DNA of 64,000 nt from Burkholderia puraquae (GTDB lineage Bacteria; Pseudomonadota; Gammaproteobacteria; Burkholderiales; Burkholderiaceae), in the NCBI RefSeq assembly GCF_002099195.1, contig NZ_NBYX01000001.1, positions 620,168 to 684,167 of the forward strand, written 5' to 3'. The translations under genes were made by a program, and so were the position numbers. Positions 44,740-53,393 of this stretch are shown one piece after another (position 1 is the stretch's first letter; each line of letters begins with the position of its first letter). Below the pieces are notes generated by a model. It saw only the letters and a program-made list of their open reading frames with translations. It did no database searches and was not told the DNA's origin.

Positions 44740-44952
44740 ATGAAGCCGCTGCACCTCGCCCTCGTTGCCCTGTCGCTCACCGCTGCTGTTGCTCACGCAC
44801 AGCCGGCACCGGCAGACGTCGCACAGCAACAGGCGAACCGCGCTGAAGCCGTGAAGGCCGCAGGCCGCGTCGATCGTGCGCAATCGAAGCAGGAAGACCC
44901 GAACGCCTGTGTCGGCCCCGTCAGCTTCTGCAACATCTACTTCGGCAGCTGA
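44740..44952 (+). CDS. Small secreted protein of unknown function
   Basis: A 70-residue protein with a signal peptide (MKPLHLALVALSLTAAVAHA) and a mature part of about 50 residues with two Cys near the C-terminus (NACVGPVSFCNIYFGS), probably a disulfide. CAGGAG lies 8 nt ahead of the ATG, so translation is well supported. I do not recognise a family. Confidence 0.72.
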   Translation: MKPLHLALVALSLTAAVAHAQPAPADVAQQQANRAEAVKAAGRVDRAQSKQEDPNACVGPVSFCNIYFGS

Positions 44953-45050
44953 GCATGACGCCGCGTCGTCACGGCCAGGCCCGCACCGCCCGCCTTGCAT
45001 GCGCGGACGAGCGGCGGCCCGGCCGATCGCCGCACCGCCGCTCCCCCCCA

Positions 45051-45072
45051 CGCCGCTTCGATTGAAGCGGCG
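45051..45072. terminator. Hairpin between convergent genes
   Basis: Perfect 9-bp arms CGCCGCTTC (45051-45059) and GAAGCGGCG (45064-45072) with a GATT loop, between the small secreted gene and the S58 peptidase stop. It lacks a T-run on either side, so termination is likely weak or Rho-assisted. Confidence 0.5.
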
Positions 45073-45081
45073 CATGCCGTT

Positions 45082-46191
45082 TCAGGCGCCGCGCCCCGGC
45101 CGCCAGCCCACCTCGCGCAACGCATCCAGCAAGCGCGCCTGCCCCAGCCCTTCGACCCGCGCCCCGCGCGACTCGACGTCGCCGCCCGCGACGAGCGCAT
45201 TCACGATCGCTTCCTCCACCGCTTCCGCCGCCGCGACGAACAGCGCGGAAATATGGTCGTTGTTGACCATCGTCACGCCCGTGGTCGGCACGCCCTTGCT
45301 GCCGTAGTTCGCCGCCGGCAGGCCGTCGTTGCCCGTTGCGAACGCAAGGAAGATGTCGCCGCTCGAATCCTCCGTACCGCCACCGGCGCGCGCGAGCCCG
45401 ATACTTGCACGCTGCGCAAGACGCGTGCATTGATGCGGCAGCAACGGCGCATCGGTCGCGATCGTCACGACGATCGAGCCCATCCCGGCCTCGCCTTGCG
45501 CGTCCGGCGCGCGGAACGGCGAAGGCACGTGCCGCAGCATTTCGCCCACCGGGTAACCGGCCACGCGCAGCATCTCGCGCACGCCGTAGTTCGCCTGCAC
45601 GAGCGCGCCGACGGTCCAGCCGCCCGCATCGGCCGCGAGCACGCGCGATGCGGTGCCGATGCCGCCCTTGAACTCGTGGCAGATCATCCCCGTGCCGCCG
45701 CCCACGCCGCCTTCGGCAACCGGCCCCGACTGCGCGGCGGCCAGCGCGCGCTGCACGTGCGCGGCGTTCACGTGCTGCCCCCAGATGTCGTTCAGCAGCC
45801 CGTCGTAGGTTTCCATCACGACCGGCATGCACCAGTACACGCGGCCGGCCGCCGCCTCGCGCTCGTTCGCGACGAGCGCATCGCGCACCGCACCGACGCT
45901 GTGCGTGTTCGTATAGGCAATCGGCGTGGTCAGCAGGCCGGCCTCGCGGATCCATTCGAGCCCCGTCGCATCGCCGTTGCCGTTCAGCACGTGCACGCCC
46001 GCGAAACACGGCGAATCGTGCGCGGCACCCGCGCGCGGCTCGATGACGGTGACGCCGGTGCGGATCGATGCGTCGCCGTTCTCGACGTTCAGCGTGCAAT
46101 GTCCGACCCGCACACCCGGAACGTCCGTGATCGCGTTGAAGCGGCCCGGTGTGCCGAGTCCGATGCGGATGCCGAGATCCCTCGTGCGCAT
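45082..46191 (-). CDS. S58-family aminopeptidase (DmpA/BapA-like)
   Basis: A 369-residue N-terminal-nucleophile peptidase. GGVGGGTGMICHEFKGGIGTASR is the family signature. The self-processing site is the Gly-Ser bond in AGMGSIVVTIATD, freeing Ser 239 as the nucleophile. Members release N-terminal D- or L-residues or beta-alanyl residues from peptides. GGAGG lies about 8 nt before the ATG. It lies 101 nt downstream of an APC permease on the same strand, with an octamer tandem repeat between. Beta-aminopeptidase versus DmpA specificity cannot be settled here. Confidence 0.9.
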   Translation of the reverse strand: MRTRDLGIRIGLGTPGRFNAITDVPGVRVGHCTLNVENGDASIRTGVTVIEPRAGAAHDSPCFAGVHVLNGNGDATGLEWIREAGLLTTPIAYTNTHSVGAVRDALVANEREAAAGRVYWCMPVVMETYDGLLNDIWGQHVNAAHVQRALAAAQSGPVAEGGVGGGTGMICHEFKGGIGTASRVLAADAGGWTVGALVQANYGVREMLRVAGYPVGEMLRHVPSPFRAPDAQGEAGMGSIVVTIATDAPLLPHQCTRLAQRASIGLARAGGGTEDSSGDIFLAFATGNDGLPAANYGSKGVPTTGVTMVNNDHISALFVAAAEAVEEAIVNALVAGGDVESRGARVEGLGQARLLDALREVGWRPGRGA

Positions 46192-46219
46192 GATGCAATT
46201 CCTCCAGTCTTTCAATGGT

Positions 46220-46275
46220 TCGGTGTTTCGGTGTTTCGGTGTTTCGGTGTTTCGGTGTTTCGGTGTTTCGGTGTT
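46220..46275 (+). repeat. Octamer tandem repeat, seven perfect copies
   Basis: Seven uninterrupted copies of TCGGTGTT (AACACCGA on the coding strand of the flanking genes) fill more than half of the 101-nt gap between the APC permease and the S58 peptidase. It ends 16 nt upstream of the peptidase ribosome site. Such arrays change copy number by slippage, which here would alter intercistronic spacing. Confidence 0.95.
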
Positions 46276-46292
46276 GCAAGGTAATCCAGCGC

Positions 46293-47699
46293 TCAGAGCG
46301 TGCGGAATGCTTCGCTGTGGCGCGCCCAGACCCCATACATCGCGAGCGCGGCGATCAGCAGCCCGGCGATGATGATCAGGTCGGTCGGTTTCGTGGCCGT
46401 CGCCAGCGTCGTGTAGAGCGTGTACGCTGCGCCCGCCACCGCGACGAGCGGCGTCACGGGCCACAACGGCATCCGGTAATGATGCTCGACGTCACGTCGC
46501 ACGAACCGGCTCGCGAGCGCGGCCAGCCCGACGACCAGGTAGATCAGCAGCAGCAGGTCGACCGTGAACGCGGTCAGCTCGTCGAGGCTCGACACGAACA
46601 CGAGCCCGGCCGACGGCACTGCGAGCGCGATCGTCGCAAGCCACGGCGATTCCAGCCGCGGATGGATCGTCGAAAATGCGCGGTTGCAGGTGCGCGACCA
46701 GAGCGCGTGCCGTCCGCTGCTGTACAGCAGGCGGCCCATCGTGATCACGATCGCGATGATCGCGTTGAACACCGACAGGAAGATCCCGCCGCTGACCACG
46801 CGCGACACGGCCGGGTTGCTCAGCGAACGCACGACATAGCCGATCGGGTCGGCACTCTTCGTCATCTCCGTCAGCGACGGCGCACCGAGCACGATCGCAG
46901 TGAGCGGAATCAATTCGACGACGAGGATCACGAGCAGAGAATAAATCACCGCCTTCGCGACGTTGCGGTTGCCGCCGCGCAGGTCTTCCGCGAGATAGGC
47001 GGCCGAGCCGAAGCCGTTGTAGCAGAAGATCGCCGTGCCGATCGCCGGGACGATCGCAGCCAGCGTCGCCGGCACGAGCGCGTTGCCGCTCGCGACGACC
47101 GGCGCGATCAGCGCGTCGGCACCACGATGCGGCGAACCGAAGCCGAGGCCCGCGATCAGCATCAGCACGCCGATCTCGACGACCAGGAACGCGCCCGTGA
47201 TCCACGCGTTCGTCTTGATGTTCAGCATGCCGAGCAGGTAGCTGAGCAGCACGATCGTCAGCGCGACCGACTGGTTGCCGAAGTGCGTGCCGAGCGCGTT
47301 GTTCAGGTACGGCGCGGCGCCGCTCGCGAGCACGGCCGGGATGAACACGCTGACGGACAGCACCGTGATGAAGGTCAGGTAGCCCGGCAGCGTGCCGAAC
47401 ACGCGCTTGGCCATCACGTACTCGCCGCCCGCGCTGCGGTGCGCGGCGCTGAGCTCCGCATAGCAGAGCGCGAACGCCAGCGCGAGCACGCCGCCGAGCA
47501 GGAACGACAGCACGGCACCGCTGCCGGCCTGCTGGATCGCGAACGGCGCGATCACGAAGATCGAGCTCGCGGGCGTCACGCCCGATACGGTGATCATCAC
47601 CGCATCGCGCACGCTGAGCGTCTGCGACAGCGCGCGCGGCGCGTCTTCCGTGGCAGGCGCCGCTTGCAGCGTGCCCGTCGATTCCGACATCATCGCCAT
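46293..47699 (-). CDS. APC-family amino-acid permease
   Basis: A 468-residue permease with about twelve helices. The N-terminal SVRDAVMITVSGVTPASSIFVIAPFAI and CYAELSAAHRSAGGEYVMAKRVFG match the APC superfamily. GGAG lies 7 nt before the ATG at 47699. It is first in a leftward pair with the S58 peptidase and is faced by a LuxR-type regulator, suggesting uptake of a peptide-derived amino acid or small peptide. Substrate unknown. Confidence 0.9.
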   Translation of the reverse strand: MAMMSESTGTLQAAPATEDAPRALSQTLSVRDAVMITVSGVTPASSIFVIAPFAIQQAGSGAVLSFLLGGVLALAFALCYAELSAAHRSAGGEYVMAKRVFGTLPGYLTFITVLSVSVFIPAVLASGAAPYLNNALGTHFGNQSVALTIVLLSYLLGMLNIKTNAWITGAFLVVEIGVLMLIAGLGFGSPHRGADALIAPVVASGNALVPATLAAIVPAIGTAIFCYNGFGSAAYLAEDLRGGNRNVAKAVIYSLLVILVVELIPLTAIVLGAPSLTEMTKSADPIGYVVRSLSNPAVSRVVSGGIFLSVFNAIIAIVITMGRLLYSSGRHALWSRTCNRAFSTIHPRLESPWLATIALAVPSAGLVFVSSLDELTAFTVDLLLLIYLVVGLAALASRFVRRDVEHHYRMPLWPVTPLVAVAGAAYTLYTTLATATKPTDLIIIAGLLIAALAMYGVWARHSEAFRTL

Positions 47700-47840
47700 T
47701 TCGTTCTCCTGTGCTTGGACCAACCCTTTGCCACTTTTTTTTGAATGCCCATACTCGGGCCCGATTGATTGCGTGGCAGTCTAGGAAGCCAATTTCAGGA
47801 CCGCTATTCCCCCTTCGTGTTACGCCCTTCCGGTGGTGGT

Positions 47841-48641
47841 ATGGATCGTCTCTTTTCCGAAATCGCGATGCACCAGGCGCTTGGCCGCGCAATCGATCAT
47901 CTCGGCCAGCCGCGCTTCTGGCGGTTCCTGGTGCTGCTGCTCAATGAAATGGTGCCGTTCGACAATGCGCTCGCGACCGCGATCGGCCCCGACGGCGTGC
48001 CGCTCGTGCTCGACGAATACGACACGGGCGGCACCGATGCCGCATCGCCCATGCCGCTCTACCTGAACGGCGTGTATCTGCTCGACCCGTTCCTGCAGGC
48101 CGCGCACGACGGGCTCGCCGACGGCTGTTACCGGCTCGAGGAAATCGCGCCCGACCTGTTCCGGCAGAGCGAATATTTCCTGAGCTACTTCCGCGACGCG
48201 GTCGGCGACGACGAGATCCAGATCCTCGTGCGGCCGAACGCCGACATGCTGCTGTCGCTGTCGCTCGGCGCGGGCACGCGCTTCGACGTCGAGCCGCTCG
48301 GCAAGCTGACGGCCGCGATGCCGTGGGTGCTCGCGGCGATCCGGCAGCACTGGCGGCTGGTGGGCGACGCGGCGCGCGCGACGCCCGATGCCGATCTCGG
48401 CGCGCGGGTCGAGCAGGCGCTCGCCCGCTTCGGCGCGGGCGTGCTGACCGATCGCGAGATGTCGATCGCGAGAATGGTGCTGCGCGGCAATTCGTCGAAG
48501 GCGATTGCCGAGCGGCTCGCGATATCACCCGAAACGGTGAAGGTGCACCGGCGGCACCTGTACGCGAAGCTCGGGATTTCGTCGCAGCCCGAGCTGTTCT
48601 CGCGCTTCATCCAGGCGCTGGGGGAAGACGCGGCCGGATGA
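47841..48641 (+). CDS. LuxR-family transcriptional regulator
   Basis: A 266-residue regulator with a C-terminal LuxR helix-turn-helix (LTDREMSIARMVLRGNSSKAIAERLAISPETVKVHRRHLYAKLGI) and an N-terminal GAF-like region of about 190 residues that lacks the acyl-homoserine-lactone domain signature. It is divergent from the permease-peptidase pair (141-nt gap), its probable target. ATG at 47841; an upstream GTG frame extension is unsupported. Confidence 0.88.
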   Translation: MDRLFSEIAMHQALGRAIDHLGQPRFWRFLVLLLNEMVPFDNALATAIGPDGVPLVLDEYDTGGTDAASPMPLYLNGVYLLDPFLQAAHDGLADGCYRLEEIAPDLFRQSEYFLSYFRDAVGDDEIQILVRPNADMLLSLSLGAGTRFDVEPLGKLTAAMPWVLAAIRQHWRLVGDAARATPDADLGARVEQALARFGAGVLTDREMSIARMVLRGNSSKAIAERLAISPETVKVHRRHLYAKLGISSQPELFSRFIQALGEDAAG

Positions 48642-48779
48642 CTGCTTCGATGCCGACGGATGGCAACCGGCGTGGAATCGGGCACACTCCGTGAAGTGCG
48701 GCATGCCGTGGTCATCCGGTGATGCCGATGCGGATGCGCCGTCGACAACACGATTGCCCGAAAACAGGAATCCCGATTC

Positions 48780-49163
48780 ATGTCGCTCATTCCGATCATG
48801 GGACTTGGCTGGCTGTTTCTGTGCGCGATCAGCGCCGCATCGCTCGTGATCGTGCCGCCCGTGGTGCTGGTCGCCTGCCTGATGGGGAAAGACGCCTGGT
48901 CGATCCTGACCCGCGGCCGTCTGCAGTTCGCGTTCCTGGCCTACCTGGGTTCCGCGCCGGTGCCGGCGGTCTTCACGTTCCTGCTGGAAGCCGGCGCCAC
49001 GGCCGGGAATGCCGGCGGCGTGGCGTCCGACAGCCTGCTGCAATGGAACGAACGGTTCTTTTTCGTATTCGTCGCCGCGGCGGCACTGAGCGGCCTGCTG
49101 TTGCTCTTGCGGCCGAAAGACACGAAAGCGGCGAACGCCGAACCGTCGCAGCCTACGCGATAG
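48780..49163 (+). CDS. Hypothetical membrane protein
   Basis: A 127-residue protein with three or four hydrophobic segments (about 5-35, 48-70 and 92-110) and a polar C-terminus. I do not recognise the family. CAGGAATC lies upstream of the ATG. It follows the LuxR gene by 138 nt and converges with a 101-residue gene; no functional link is evident. Confidence 0.6.
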   Translation: MSLIPIMGLGWLFLCAISAASLVIVPPVVLVACLMGKDAWSILTRGRLQFAFLAYLGSAPVPAVFTFLLEAGATAGNAGGVASDSLLQWNERFFFVFVAAAALSGLLLLLRPKDTKAANAEPSQPTR

Positions 49164-49235
49164 CCGGCACGCGCACGCCGCGCCATGCCGCCTGCCCGGT
49201 TCTCGAGCAGGGGCACGGTCATGCGCAGCGTCCCG

Positions 49236-49541
49236 CTACTGCCACTTCGCGCCGAGCTGCGCGAGCCCGGCATTCCGGAGATCGTCCGGCAACATCACCA
49301 CGCGAAACTCGCAGTCCGCATTCAGCATCAGGAACCACGGCTCCGCGAGCGCCGGGATCTGCGACGGTTCATTCACGTCGACGATCACGACCGCCCCGCG
49401 CCCGCCGTTCTGCTCCGTGAAATACACGGCCTCCGGCTTGACCGCTTCGAGTATTCGCCCGATCACGTCGCCGACGCTGCCGTCGCGCACCAGCGTGTTG
49501 AACGGCTCGTGAGGGATTCGTATGTTGAGAAGCATGCGCAT
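49236..49541 (-). CDS. Hypothetical 101-residue cytoplasmic protein
   Basis: Begins MRMLLNIRIPHEPFNTLVRDGSVG with an alternating alpha/beta pattern and VYFTEQNGGRGAVVIVDVNEPSQIPALAEPWF, like small ferredoxin-fold proteins related to muconolactone isomerase (inference). No signal peptide. GGAGG 6 nt before the ATG at 49541 decides the start among three close ATGs. Family not recognised with certainty. Confidence 0.7.
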   Translation of the reverse strand: MRMLLNIRIPHEPFNTLVRDGSVGDVIGRILEAVKPEAVYFTEQNGGRGAVVIVDVNEPSQIPALAEPWFLMLNADCEFRVVMLPDDLRNAGLAQLGAKWQ

Positions 49542-49774
49542 GACCATCCTCCTTGGGCTCCGCCCGGCCTGGGCCCTTCAAGCATAGGTGCTGCGCGATG
49601 CCGCGCCAGTGCGCGCCGAAAGCGGTAGCCGGCACGCATTCACTTTCCGACGATTCGATGACACCGCATCGCGCGAACGGCAATCATTCACGACACGCGA
49701 GTCCGGCGAGCATGCCGTCGCGTTCGGTGCCCTCGTCGAACCGGCGCCCCGCTCGCCGGTCCCCGCCGCACGCA

Positions 49775-51205
49775 TCACTCGGTACCGCCGGCCGCGGCGG
49801 GCGCGATCGCGAGATGCAGCGGCCGCTCCGGCCGCAGCGTCACATTCAGCACCGGCCGCGGCGGCTTCATGCCGGGCGGCGCCGACAATGCGTAGCGCTG
49901 CAGGATCATCGCGGCGACGACCGTCATTTCCGTCATCGCCAGATGCTGCCCGAGACACACGCGCGGGCCCGTGCCGAACGGCATGTAGCTTCCGCGCGGC
50001 GCAGCCGGCGCGTCGTCCGCAAAACGCTCGGGACGAAACACGTCGGGCTCCGCAAACCATCGCGCATCGCGCTGCATGAGTTGCAGCGGCAGCATGAACA
50101 GCGTCCGCGCGGGAAACTGCCACGGCCCCAGCACGATCGGCCGGGACGCCCGGCGGCTGATCAGGATCGGCGCGGACGGATACAGGCGCAGCGTTTCCTC
50201 GAGCGTGTGCGTCAGGTAACGCAACGACGATCGCGTGTCGGTGGACGGCGCGCGACCACCCAGCACGCGCGCCACCTCGTCGCGTGCGGCGGCCTGCGCC
50301 GCCGGATGCGACGCCATGCACCAGGCCCACCAGGTCAGCGCGCCGGCCGTCGTCTCATGGCCCGCGAGGAACGCCGTCATGCATTCGTCGTGCACGGCCT
50401 GCAGCGGCCAGCGCCGCGCGTCGTCCCGATGCAGCCGCAACAGGCGCGACAGCAGATCGTCGGGCCACGCGTGCGTCGGCAGGTCGAGACGCGCATGCAG
50501 TTGCCGGTCGACCAGCCCGTTCAGCACGGCCATCGCCCGCGCCTTGCCACGCTTCCACGGCATCCAGTCCGGCGTGCTCGCGGGCCAGTAGAAATCGGCG
50601 TTGGCTGCCGCGCTCACCGCGCGCACGGCTTCCTCAGCGGCACGCGCATCGTCGCCGATCGCGTCGGAGAACATCGTACGCATGATCACGTCCATCGCCA
50701 GCGACGTCAGTGCACTTTCGATCGGCCAGTCCGGATCGCGCACGGGCCACTGCGCGAGCGCATGTCCGGCCGTCGCCGCGATCGACGGCACGAACGCCTG
50801 AACCGGTTTCGGCATGAAATTCGGCTGCAACGCCTGCCGCTTGTCGCGCCACGCGTCGCCTTCGGCGATCAGCACGCTATGGCCGTGGACCTCCGCAAAC
50901 ACCCGGACGGCTCGCTCCCAGCGCCCGAGCGCATCGTGATGCGTAACCAGGAGTTCGCGCACGAGCGCGGGATCGGTCACGGCCACCGCATGCTCGGGCC
51001 ATATTCGCAAGTGCATGACATCACCGTATTCGCGCTGCCAGCCGGCCAGCGTGCCGAGCAGGTCGCGCGACATCGTGCGCAGCAGCCCCCAACCCGTCAG
51101 GCCGGCACGCGGCCCCGGCGGCCATACGCCGGGCGGGTGAAGCACGGGCGCCGAAGCCGGGGCGCCCGCATGGAATGGACATTGGGAAGTGGATCGCGTG
51201 TTCAT
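49775..51205 (-). CDS. Cytochrome P450
   Basis: A 476-residue P450 with the I-helix AGHETTAG, the ETLR (ExxR) motif, PERF and the haem-binding loop FGTGPRVCLG with ligand Cys 417. There is no membrane anchor, so it is soluble and needs a ferredoxin or flavodoxin partner, none of which is adjacent. It would hydroxylate a lipid-like or xenobiotic substrate. It is divergent from an AraC regulator across 87 nt, the likely controller. Confidence 0.93.
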   Translation of the reverse strand: MNTRSTSQCPFHAGAPASAPVLHPPGVWPPGPRAGLTGWGLLRTMSRDLLGTLAGWQREYGDVMHLRIWPEHAVAVTDPALVRELLVTHHDALGRWERAVRVFAEVHGHSVLIAEGDAWRDKRQALQPNFMPKPVQAFVPSIAATAGHALAQWPVRDPDWPIESALTSLAMDVIMRTMFSDAIGDDARAAEEAVRAVSAAANADFYWPASTPDWMPWKRGKARAMAVLNGLVDRQLHARLDLPTHAWPDDLLSRLLRLHRDDARRWPLQAVHDECMTAFLAGHETTAGALTWWAWCMASHPAAQAAARDEVARVLGGRAPSTDTRSSLRYLTHTLEETLRLYPSAPILISRRASRPIVLGPWQFPARTLFMLPLQLMQRDARWFAEPDVFRPERFADDAPAAPRGSYMPFGTGPRVCLGQHLAMTEMTVVAAMILQRYALSAPPGMKPPRPVLNVTLRPERPLHLAIAPAAAGGTE

Positions 51206-51292
51206 GGGCCGGATTGTCCGCATCGGCGTGCCGGCGGTCTTGAACGCAAACGACATCGACACGCGTATGGCCGGTCCCTATACTCCGGCGTC

Positions 51293-52228
51293 ATGTTCTC
51301 CGACCCGTCATCGATCTCGCCGTCGTGCCCCGATCCGCTGGCACGCGCCCCCCGCGCGCTGAGCGACGGGCGGTCGCCGCATGGGCGGCTGTACCCCGCG
51401 CCGGCTGCGCTGCAGGGTGCGGTGGTCGCGATCGTGTTGCACGACACGCGCGGGTTCGCGTTGAGCGACGCACAGCGGCTCTCGCATTTTCCAGCCACGC
51501 CGCTCGTGTGCGTGTCGTGGTATCGGGATCTCGACGTGGGCTTCGTCGAATCCACCGCCGACGGGCCTCGATGGCGCCCCTTCGGTGCCGCGGCGACGCT
51601 GTCGGGCAGCCATTCGGCCCCCACCGTGGCCTGGGCGCCGACGGGCGGAAGGATCGGCATGATCTGCTTCACCGCCGATGCGGCGCGGGCGCTGTTCGGC
51701 ATCGCGCTGCCGGACCTCCACGACCGCGTGCTCGACGCGCACGCATGCCTCGGCCACGACTGGCACCCGCTGCTCGATGGCCTGCTCGGCGCGGAGCGCG
51801 ATGCCGACGTGCTGGCGGCCATCGAACGTCATCTCGCGCCGCGCTGGCAGGCGCTTCGGCCCGCGACACCGCTGTCGACGCTCCGCAACGCAGGACGCAG
51901 TTGGGTCGAGCGCCTCGCGCTGCAGGCCCGCGAATGGCGGCACACCCACAGCCCGCGCCAGGTCGAACGGCGCATCAAGACCTACAGCGGCCGATCGCTG
52001 CGCGAATGGCAGACACTCGTCAGGACGGAAAGCGCGTTCTTCGCGGCGCGCGACCGGTTCGAAGCCGGTGCCGCGTTCAACTGGGCCACGCTAGCGCTGG
52101 ACGAAGGGTTCGCCGACCAGGCGCACCTGAGCCGCGAGGTCAAGCGCATCACGGGTTTCTCGCCAAGCGAATTCACGCAACGCTTTATCGAGGACGAGTC
52201 GTTCTGGATGTATCGGCTGTGGGTGTGA
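51293..52228 (+). CDS. AraC-family transcriptional regulator
   Basis: A 311-residue protein with a C-terminal AraC domain (about 210-300): VERRIKTYSGRSLREWQTLVR and ALDEGFADQAHLSREVKRITGFSPSEFTQRF, the second helix-turn-helix. The N-terminal 190 residues are a likely sensor of unknown ligand. Divergent from the cytochrome P450, its probable target. GGCGTC rather than a strong ribosome site precedes the ATG. Confidence 0.87.
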   Translation: MFSDPSSISPSCPDPLARAPRALSDGRSPHGRLYPAPAALQGAVVAIVLHDTRGFALSDAQRLSHFPATPLVCVSWYRDLDVGFVESTADGPRWRPFGAAATLSGSHSAPTVAWAPTGGRIGMICFTADAARALFGIALPDLHDRVLDAHACLGHDWHPLLDGLLGAERDADVLAAIERHLAPRWQALRPATPLSTLRNAGRSWVERLALQAREWRHTHSPRQVERRIKTYSGRSLREWQTLVRTESAFFAARDRFEAGAAFNWATLALDEGFADQAHLSREVKRITGFSPSEFTQRFIEDESFWMYRLWV

Positions 52229-52287
52229 CGCGCCGCGTACGGCGCATTGCGCTGGCGTGCGGGATCGCTCGAGCGGATCGGCGCGAC

Positions 52288-52578
52288 GTCGCGCGCCTGT
52301 TCGGCTCGCCAGCCAGCAGCCGCGCGCCGCTGACGTGGCAGGCCGTCGCGTCGATGCTCTACCTCGGCGCGATCGGCACGGTGGCCGCGTTCGTCTGGTA
52401 TTCGCAGGGAATCCGCGAACTCGGGCCGGCCCGCGCGGCCGTGTTCACCAACCTGGTACCGGTGTTCGGTGTGCTGCTGGCGGTCGCGCTGCTCGGCGAG
52501 CCGTTGTCGCCGTCGATGCTGGCTGGCGGTGCGCTCGTGATCGCGGGCGTCGCGCTGACCAACCGCGCGAGGCGCTGA
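52288..52578 (+). pseudogene. EamA/DMT transporter, C-terminal fragment
   Basis: The reading frame from about 52288 encodes the last 96 residues of an EamA transporter, including SMLYLGAIGTVAAFVWYSQG, ARAAVFTNLVPVFGVLLA and LLGEPLSPSMLAGGALVIAG. The first two thirds of a normal 290-residue protein are missing and the frame upstream belongs to the antisense of, or overlaps, the AraC gene. There is no start with a ribosome site. A decayed remnant, probably cut when the AraC/P450 segment arrived (inference). Confidence 0.75.
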
Positions 52579-52868
52579 CGCACGGGCGCGACGCGCATTC
52601 CGGGGACGGATGTCAAATACCGGAGCAGCGCACGGCAGCGTCGCCGCGCCGTTGCGTGACGCCGACGCATGGCCGATACGCCCCCGATGTGCTCGCAGCC
52701 CCGCCAAAAACCGCCTATCGTGAATGGAGCGCTCCGTTCGCCGCCATTCGACCCTGCGTCGCTCGCACCGGCGGCGACGGCACCGCGTTCCGGCACCATT
52801 CATCGCGATCCTGGCGCACGCTCGCCCGTGCACGATCGCGGCCGCCCACCGGATTACAGGAGGCCCTC

Positions 52869-53243
52869 ATGAAAGCCGCGCTGCTCGTCAGTTCCGCCCT
52901 GCTCGCCATGGCATCCGCCTCGGCGTCGGCTCAAGGCTCGATCACGAAAGTCGAAAACGGTTCGCTCGTCGCCGCAAACGGGATGACCGTCTATACCTTC
53001 GACAAGGACAAGGCCAACGCCGGCACCAGCGCGTGCACAGGCCAGTGCGAATCCTTCTGGCCGCCCTACAAGGCCAGCGCGACCGACGTTCCGGTCGGCC
53101 CCTACACGATCGTCAAGCGCGACGACGGCAGCCCGCAATGGGCGTACAAGGGCAAGCCGCTGTACTTCTTCTCGAAGGACATGAAACAGGGCGACCGCAA
53201 CGGCGACAACTTCAAGGACATGTGGCACGTGGTCGCGCCGTAA
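52869..53243 (+). CDS. Secreted repeat protein of the Y-x4-D type (COG4315)
   Basis: A 124-residue exported protein: signal peptide MKAALLVSSALLAMASASASA, then two copies of the family unit, the first with GMTVYTFDKDKA and CTGQCESFWPPY, the second with GKPLYFFSKDMKQGD and a final MWHVV. The Cys pair is typical. Function unknown, periplasmic or surface. AGGAGG lies ahead of the ATG. Confidence 0.85.
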   Translation: MKAALLVSSALLAMASASASAQGSITKVENGSLVAANGMTVYTFDKDKANAGTSACTGQCESFWPPYKASATDVPVGPYTIVKRDDGSPQWAYKGKPLYFFSKDMKQGDRNGDNFKDMWHVVAP

Positions 53244-53283
53244 GCGTCATTCCGCCGTCTTCCGCGCACGCAGCGCGGACGTG

Positions 53284-53317
53284 AAAAAGCCCGCGCGGAT
53301 CGTCGATCCGGGCGGGC
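53284..53317 (-). terminator. Rho-independent terminator of mmsA
   Basis: Nested arms GCCCGC/GCGGGC (53289-53294, 53312-53317) and GGATC/GATCC (53297-53301, 53305-53309); read leftward it runs into TTTTT. It lies 77 nt past the mmsA stop. Confidence 0.85.
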
Positions 53318-53393
53318 CTGCGGGCGATCGCGCCGGCCGCGTTGCATCGCCCGCCGTCAGGCGGGCGTGCAACGCATGCAGCCGGATGGCGAC

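Noticed and set aside
46220..46275. CRISPR array
   Set aside because: Units are 8 nt and directly adjacent with no spacers, and no cas genes are present.
49553..52228. An 891-codon plus-strand frame running into the AraC gene
   Set aside because: Everything before 51293 is antisense to the cytochrome P450; only the AraC part is coding.
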